Assembly (NCBI GenBank): GCA_029008115.1
Contig: JAQXJC010000031.1
Coordinates: 1 to 64,000, forward strand
Length of the DNA: 64,000 nucleotides
Reading direction: 5' to 3'
Origin: Desulfovibrionaceae bacterium
GTDB lineage: Bacteria; Desulfobacterota; Desulfovibrionia; Desulfovibrionales; Desulfovibrionaceae
In this document: positions 61,056 through 64,000 of the stretch, in pieces
Layout: every line of letters starts with the position of its first letter
Numbering within the stretch: position 1 is the first letter of the stretch
Notes under the pieces: generated by a model
What the model was told of the DNA's origin: nothing
The model's input: only the letters and a program-made list of their open reading frames with translations
Database searches by the model: none
Made by a program: the position numbers and the translations under genes

Positions 61056-61591
61056 TCCAGCACTTCCAGCGAAAGATGGTCATTGGTGAAGACGCAGATT
61101 TCAGAGGCTATGCGCATGGCCTGCCGGACAATGGCTTCGGCGTCCATGTCCGTATTGCGGGCAAGGGCGCGGGCTGCCGCCAGCGCATAGGGGCCGCCGC
61201 TGCCAATGGCCGCCACGTTGTCGTCCGGCTCAATGACATCGCCCGTGCCGGAAAGCAGCAGGATGTGCTCCCTGTCCGCCAGCAGGAGCATAGCCTCCAG
61301 CTTGCGGAGATATTTGTCCTTGCGCCATTCCTTGGCCAGGTCCACGGCGGCCTGCACCAGATTGCCGCGCTTGGCCTCCAGCTTGGCCTCGAAAAGCTCG
61401 AACAGGGTGAATGCGTCGGCCGTGGCGCCGGCGAAGCCCGCCAGTATCTGTCCCTTGTGCAGCCGGCGCAGTTTGCGTGCGCCATGCTTCATGATCATGC
61501 TCTGGCCGAGCGTGACCTGTCCGTCGCCGCCAATGGCGACCTTGTTGGCAGTCCTGACGGCAAGAATTGTCGTGGCGTGCAGTTCCATCAT
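61052..61591 (-). CDS. hslV: ATP-dependent protease subunit HslV (ClpQ)
   Basis: Proteasome-like peptidase that works with the HslU ATPase. The 179-residue protein has [45 protein letters not shown] and [20 protein letters not shown]. The catalytic Thr pair is preceded by MMELHA, so the N-terminal Thr must be exposed by removing about six residues, or the enzyme behaves like the Bacillus ClpQ form. hslU is not adjacent and not in the window. A GGAGG site precedes the tandem ATGs; the first overlaps the stop of the peptidase gene. Confidence 0.93.
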   Translation of the reverse strand: MMELHATTILAVRTANKVAIGGDGQVTLGQSMIMKHGARKLRRLHKGQILAGFAGATADAFTLFELFEAKLEAKRGNLVQAAVDLAKEWRKDKYLRKLEAMLLLADREHILLLSGTGDVIEPDDNVAAIGSGGPYALAAARALARNTDMDAEAIVRQAMRIASEICVFTNDHLSLEVLE

Positions 61592-63012
61592 CAGCTGGCC
61601 TCCCAGATTTCTTTGCGTTCCGCGTACTGCTGTTCAAAGGTTGCCAGCTGGCGGCGCTGTTCGGGGGTTGCCGCCAGGCTTCTGGCACGTTCGGCGAAAC
61701 GCTGTGTTTTTCTTTTGTCATTGGCGTACAGGCCGCTGTAGGCCAGGTGCAGATGCGCCAGAAAATTCTGTCCCTGCTGGCCCAGCGCACGGGCGTAGTA
61801 GTCATGCACCTCCGCATCGCCGGGCACATGGCGCAGCACTTCGCGGTAGCGGTGTACGGCTTCGGTAGTGCGTCCTGTATCCGCCAGAAGGCGGGCGTAG
61901 AAGAAGTGCGCCATATAGTCGTGCGGATCCAGCGTCAGTGCACGCCGCAGCAGCGCCTCGGCCCTGGCTGTATCACCATACATGTACTGGAATGCGCCGC
62001 ATTCCCGCAGCACCAGACTGTCCTGCGGGGCGGCCTGCTCCGCCGCGGCAAAAGCCGTGCCGGCAGCGGAAATGTCATGCCGGCGCGCCAGCAATATGCC
62101 CTTGCCCATAAGCGCCAGACCCGTATTCCCGGCCCTGCTGAAGCGCTGCATGGCGGCCTGCGTGTCGCCGTAGCGGGCCCAGAGCAGGGTCTGCACCCGC
62201 TGGAAGCGCCGCTCGTCTCTTTGCCTGTATTTTTTTGCCTCAGGCAGAGTGCGGATGCGCGCCTCAATCCCGCTGATGCGCGACCCCAGCTCCGGGTGCG
62301 TGGAAAGATAGGCGGGCACTTCCGTGCCGCTCATCCAGCTCTTCTGGCGGATTTTCGAAAATCCTTCCACCATGCCCTGCGGGGGATAGCCCGCGGCCAG
62401 GAGATACTGGAATCCCTGATGATCAGCCTCGTTTTCATCAATGCGGCTGTAGTTGAGCATGGCGGACTGCCCGGCGCCCAGCGCGCCTGCCACCGCCCCC
62501 GCGCCGCCGCCCAGGACGGCACCGGCCACGGCCACCAGCAGGGAGCCCAGCGTGACATACTGGGCTTTTTCAATGCGCGAGGCAATATGCCGCTGGGTGA
62601 CATGCGCCATTTCATGCGCCATGATGCCGGCAAGCCCTGCTTCGGAATCCAGCTCCATGAGCAGGCCGGTAAATACGAAGACATTCCCGCCGGGCACGGC
62701 AAAGGCGTTCAGGGCATTGTGCCGGACGACCCCGGCACGGAAGGGAAAGGGCTGCGGCGGCATGCCGCCGGCCAGCCTGTCCACCACGCTCTGCACATAG
62801 TGCGTCACTTCGGGGTCTTCCACCAGAGGGAGACGGGAGCGCACCATCACTTCAAACTTGCGCCCCATCTCCTTCTCGTCCTTGATGCCGACACCGCCAA
62901 ACAGGGCGGCCTGTGCCGCCCCTGTCCAGCAGAGCATACACAGCAGCAGCGCGATGCAGCAGCGCGCGAGCGCACGCATGCCGGACAGGGGGAAAAGGAT
63001 GTTCTTCCTCAT
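61591..63012 (-). CDS. periplasmic M48-family metallopeptidase with TPR repeats (BepA-like)
   Basis: The 473-residue exported zinc protease has a signal peptide in the first 35 residues ([24 protein letters not shown], cut after AQA). The M48 domain has the zinc motif [10 protein letters not shown] and a downstream Glu ([11 protein letters not shown]). The C-terminal half carries about four TPR-type helices. BepA/YfgC homologs act in outer-membrane protein (LptD) folding and degradation; that role is inferred. AGAGGGAG precedes the ATG. It lies 23 nt after cysS. Confidence 0.9.
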   Translation of the reverse strand: MRKNILFPLSGMRALARCCIALLLCMLCWTGAAQAALFGGVGIKDEKEMGRKFEVMVRSRLPLVEDPEVTHYVQSVVDRLAGGMPPQPFPFRAGVVRHNALNAFAVPGGNVFVFTGLLMELDSEAGLAGIMAHEMAHVTQRHIASRIEKAQYVTLGSLLVAVAGAVLGGGAGAVAGALGAGQSAMLNYSRIDENEADHQGFQYLLAAGYPPQGMVEGFSKIRQKSWMSGTEVPAYLSTHPELGSRISGIEARIRTLPEAKKYRQRDERRFQRVQTLLWARYGDTQAAMQRFSRAGNTGLALMGKGILLARRHDISAAGTAFAAAEQAAPQDSLVLRECGAFQYMYGDTARAEALLRRALTLDPHDYMAHFFYARLLADTGRTTEAVHRYREVLRHVPGDAEVHDYYARALGQQGQNFLAHLHLAYSGLYANDKRKTQRFAERARSLAATPEQRRQLATFEQQYAERKEIWEAS

Positions 63013-63035
63013 GCTCCCTCTAGGGATAGGAATGC

Positions 63036-64000
63036 TCAGGCAATATCCCAGACAGCGCCTGCGGGGGTGTCGCGCACGGCGACGCCCAGCCGCTGGAGTT
63101 CGTCGCGGATGGCGTCGGAGCGGGCGAAGTCCCTGGCATTGCGTGCTTCCAGACGCTGGTGCATCAGCGCCTCCACATGGCTGACGTCAATGCCCTTGCG
63201 CGTGGCCTGTTGCACGCGCAGGTCATGCAGGAAGGCTTCCGGCTCCCGGGCGAAGAGCCCCAGCACGTCCGCCCAGTGCGCGGCGGCCGCGCGGAAGCCG
63301 GCCAGCAGGTCGCGCGTTCCTTCGGCGGCGCGCAGGCCCTTGTCTTCCAGCAGGCGGTTGACAAGCCGCACCATGCCGAAGATGTGCCCCAGGGCGGAGG
63401 CCGTGTTCACATCATCGGCCAGGGCTTCGTCAACAGCCTTTTCCAGAGCGGCAAATTCTTCCAGAACCTGCTGCGGCAGGGCGGTTTTTTTCCACTTGCC
63501 GCGCTGTCCGGCTTTTTCCGCTTCCAGCAGGCATTCATAGACCCGCTTCTGCGCCTTTTCCGCTTCGTCCATGCTGCCGTCCGTAAAGTCGATGGGACTG
63601 CGGTAGTGCTTGCCCAGCAGGAAGAAGCGCAGCGTTTCCGGCAGATAGTTTTGCAGGATGTCGCGAATCGTTTTGAAGTTGCCCAGAGACTTGGACATTT
63701 TTTCCGAGTTTACCTGCACGAAGCCATTGTGCACCCAGAAGCGGGCCAGTTCCCTGCCCGTGGCGGCCTCGGTCTGGGCGATCTCGTTTTCATGGTGGGG
63801 GAAGGTCAGGTCAAGCCCGCCGCCGTGAATATCCAGCGGCAGGAAAGGCTCGCTCATGGCCGAGCATTCGATGTGCCAGCCGGGACGACCCTGTCCCCAG
63901 GGGCTTTCCCAGAATGGTTCGCCGGGTTTGGCGGCCTTCCACAGGGCAAAGTCCAGCGGGTCCCGCTTTTCCTCGCCGGGGGCCACGCGCGCGCCGGCCT
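63036..64000 (-). CDS. cysS: cysteinyl-tRNA synthetase CysS (5' part outside window)
   Basis: Charges tRNA-Cys. About 320 C-terminal residues are present; the start and the HIGH motif lie beyond the right edge. The visible part has zinc ligands in WHIECSAM and FPHHENE, the ATP-binding EKMSKSLGN, and the DALR-type helical anticodon-recognition region. It heads the run cysS-M48 peptidase-hslV-ispE-tRNA-Gln-prs-rplY-pth. Confidence 0.95.
   Translation of the reverse strand, partial: AGARVAPGEEKRDPLDFALWKAAKPGEPFWESPWGQGRPGWHIECSAMSEPFLPLDIHGGGLDLTFPHHENEIAQTEAATGRELARFWVHNGFVQVNSEKMSKSLGNFKTIRDILQNYLPETLRFFLLGKHYRSPIDFTDGSMDEAEKAQKRVYECLLEAEKAGQRGKWKKTALPQQVLEEFAALEKAVDEALADDVNTASALGHIFGMVRLVNRLLEDKGLRAAEGTRDLLAGFRAAAAHWADVLGLFAREPEAFLHDLRVQQATRKGIDVSHVEALMHQRLEARNARDFARSDAIRDELQRLGVAVRDTPAGAVWDIA

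Overview
The window is about 62% GC, densely coded on both strands, and almost entirely core chromosome. Gene content and order point to a sulfate- or sulfite-reducing deltaproteobacterium of the Desulfovibrionaceae, possibly one of the host-associated genera. Support comes from a liv branched-chain amino acid importer, hisD-purC-fabI, full-length NifU with NifS, rpsU-yqeY-mutS2-dnaG-rpoD, rho next to a CarD-type regulator, and the chain cysS-M48 peptidase-hslV-ispE-tRNA-Gln-prs-rplY-pth. The genus cannot be fixed from sequence reading alone.

Layout. 0.2-5.1 kb: livK-livH-livM-livG-livF on the minus strand. 5.3-7.7 kb: der and an RluC/RluD-type pseudouridine synthase, then tRNA-Pro(GGG). 8.1-9.8 kb: divergent ridA and an FMN-dependent alpha-hydroxy-acid oxidase. 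9.9-12.6 kb: a soluble molybdopterin oxidoreductase with its ferredoxin subunit. 12.7-17.1 kb: DEAD-box helicase, prmA, tpx, grpE. 17.3-22.1 kb: hisD, purC, fabI, larB and a short larC on the plus strand. 22.2-25.7 kb: metA, an Rrf2/IscR regulator, nifU and nifS on the minus strand, with related palindromes in front of metA and nifU. 25.8-31.4 kb: a ferredoxin-like protein, a phosphoglycolate phosphatase, a LysR regulator, an OTCase-like pseudoenzyme, an unknown gene, queC and a secreted nuclease. 31.5-38.2 kb: the extended macromolecular synthesis operon. 38.3-45.8 kb: rsmA, a second-type EF-G, a HisD-like and an OTCase-like degenerate protein, argH, argG. 46.2-50.6 kb: carB-carA, divergent from argG. 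50.6-52.7 kb: an accessory patch with a decayed sensor/receiver pseudogene and an AT-rich segment holding a GIY-YIG-type gene. 52.8-64 kb: an RlmD-type RNA methyltransferase, a dicarboxylate symporter, rho, carD and the pth-to-cysS block. cysS runs off the right edge.

How the genes fit together. Carbamoyl phosphate synthetase (carAB) and argG-argH supply parts of arginine and pyrimidine synthesis, but no catalytically intact ornithine carbamoyltransferase is visible. Instead the arg locus carries two degenerate relatives of amino-acid enzymes (OTCase fold and HisD fold), and a clear paralog of the first lies at 28.4 kb. This is the best candidate here for an undescribed function. The second interesting unit is metA-rrf2-nifU-nifS, where a palindrome overlapping the metA promoter recurs in weaker form before nifU. 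This suggests one Rrf2 regulon joining methionine synthesis and Fe-S assembly. Several leaders and promoters (livK, ridA/hydroxy-acid oxidase, rpsU, rho) also contain clean inverted repeats. No CRISPR array, intact insertion sequence, prophage or rRNA was seen.
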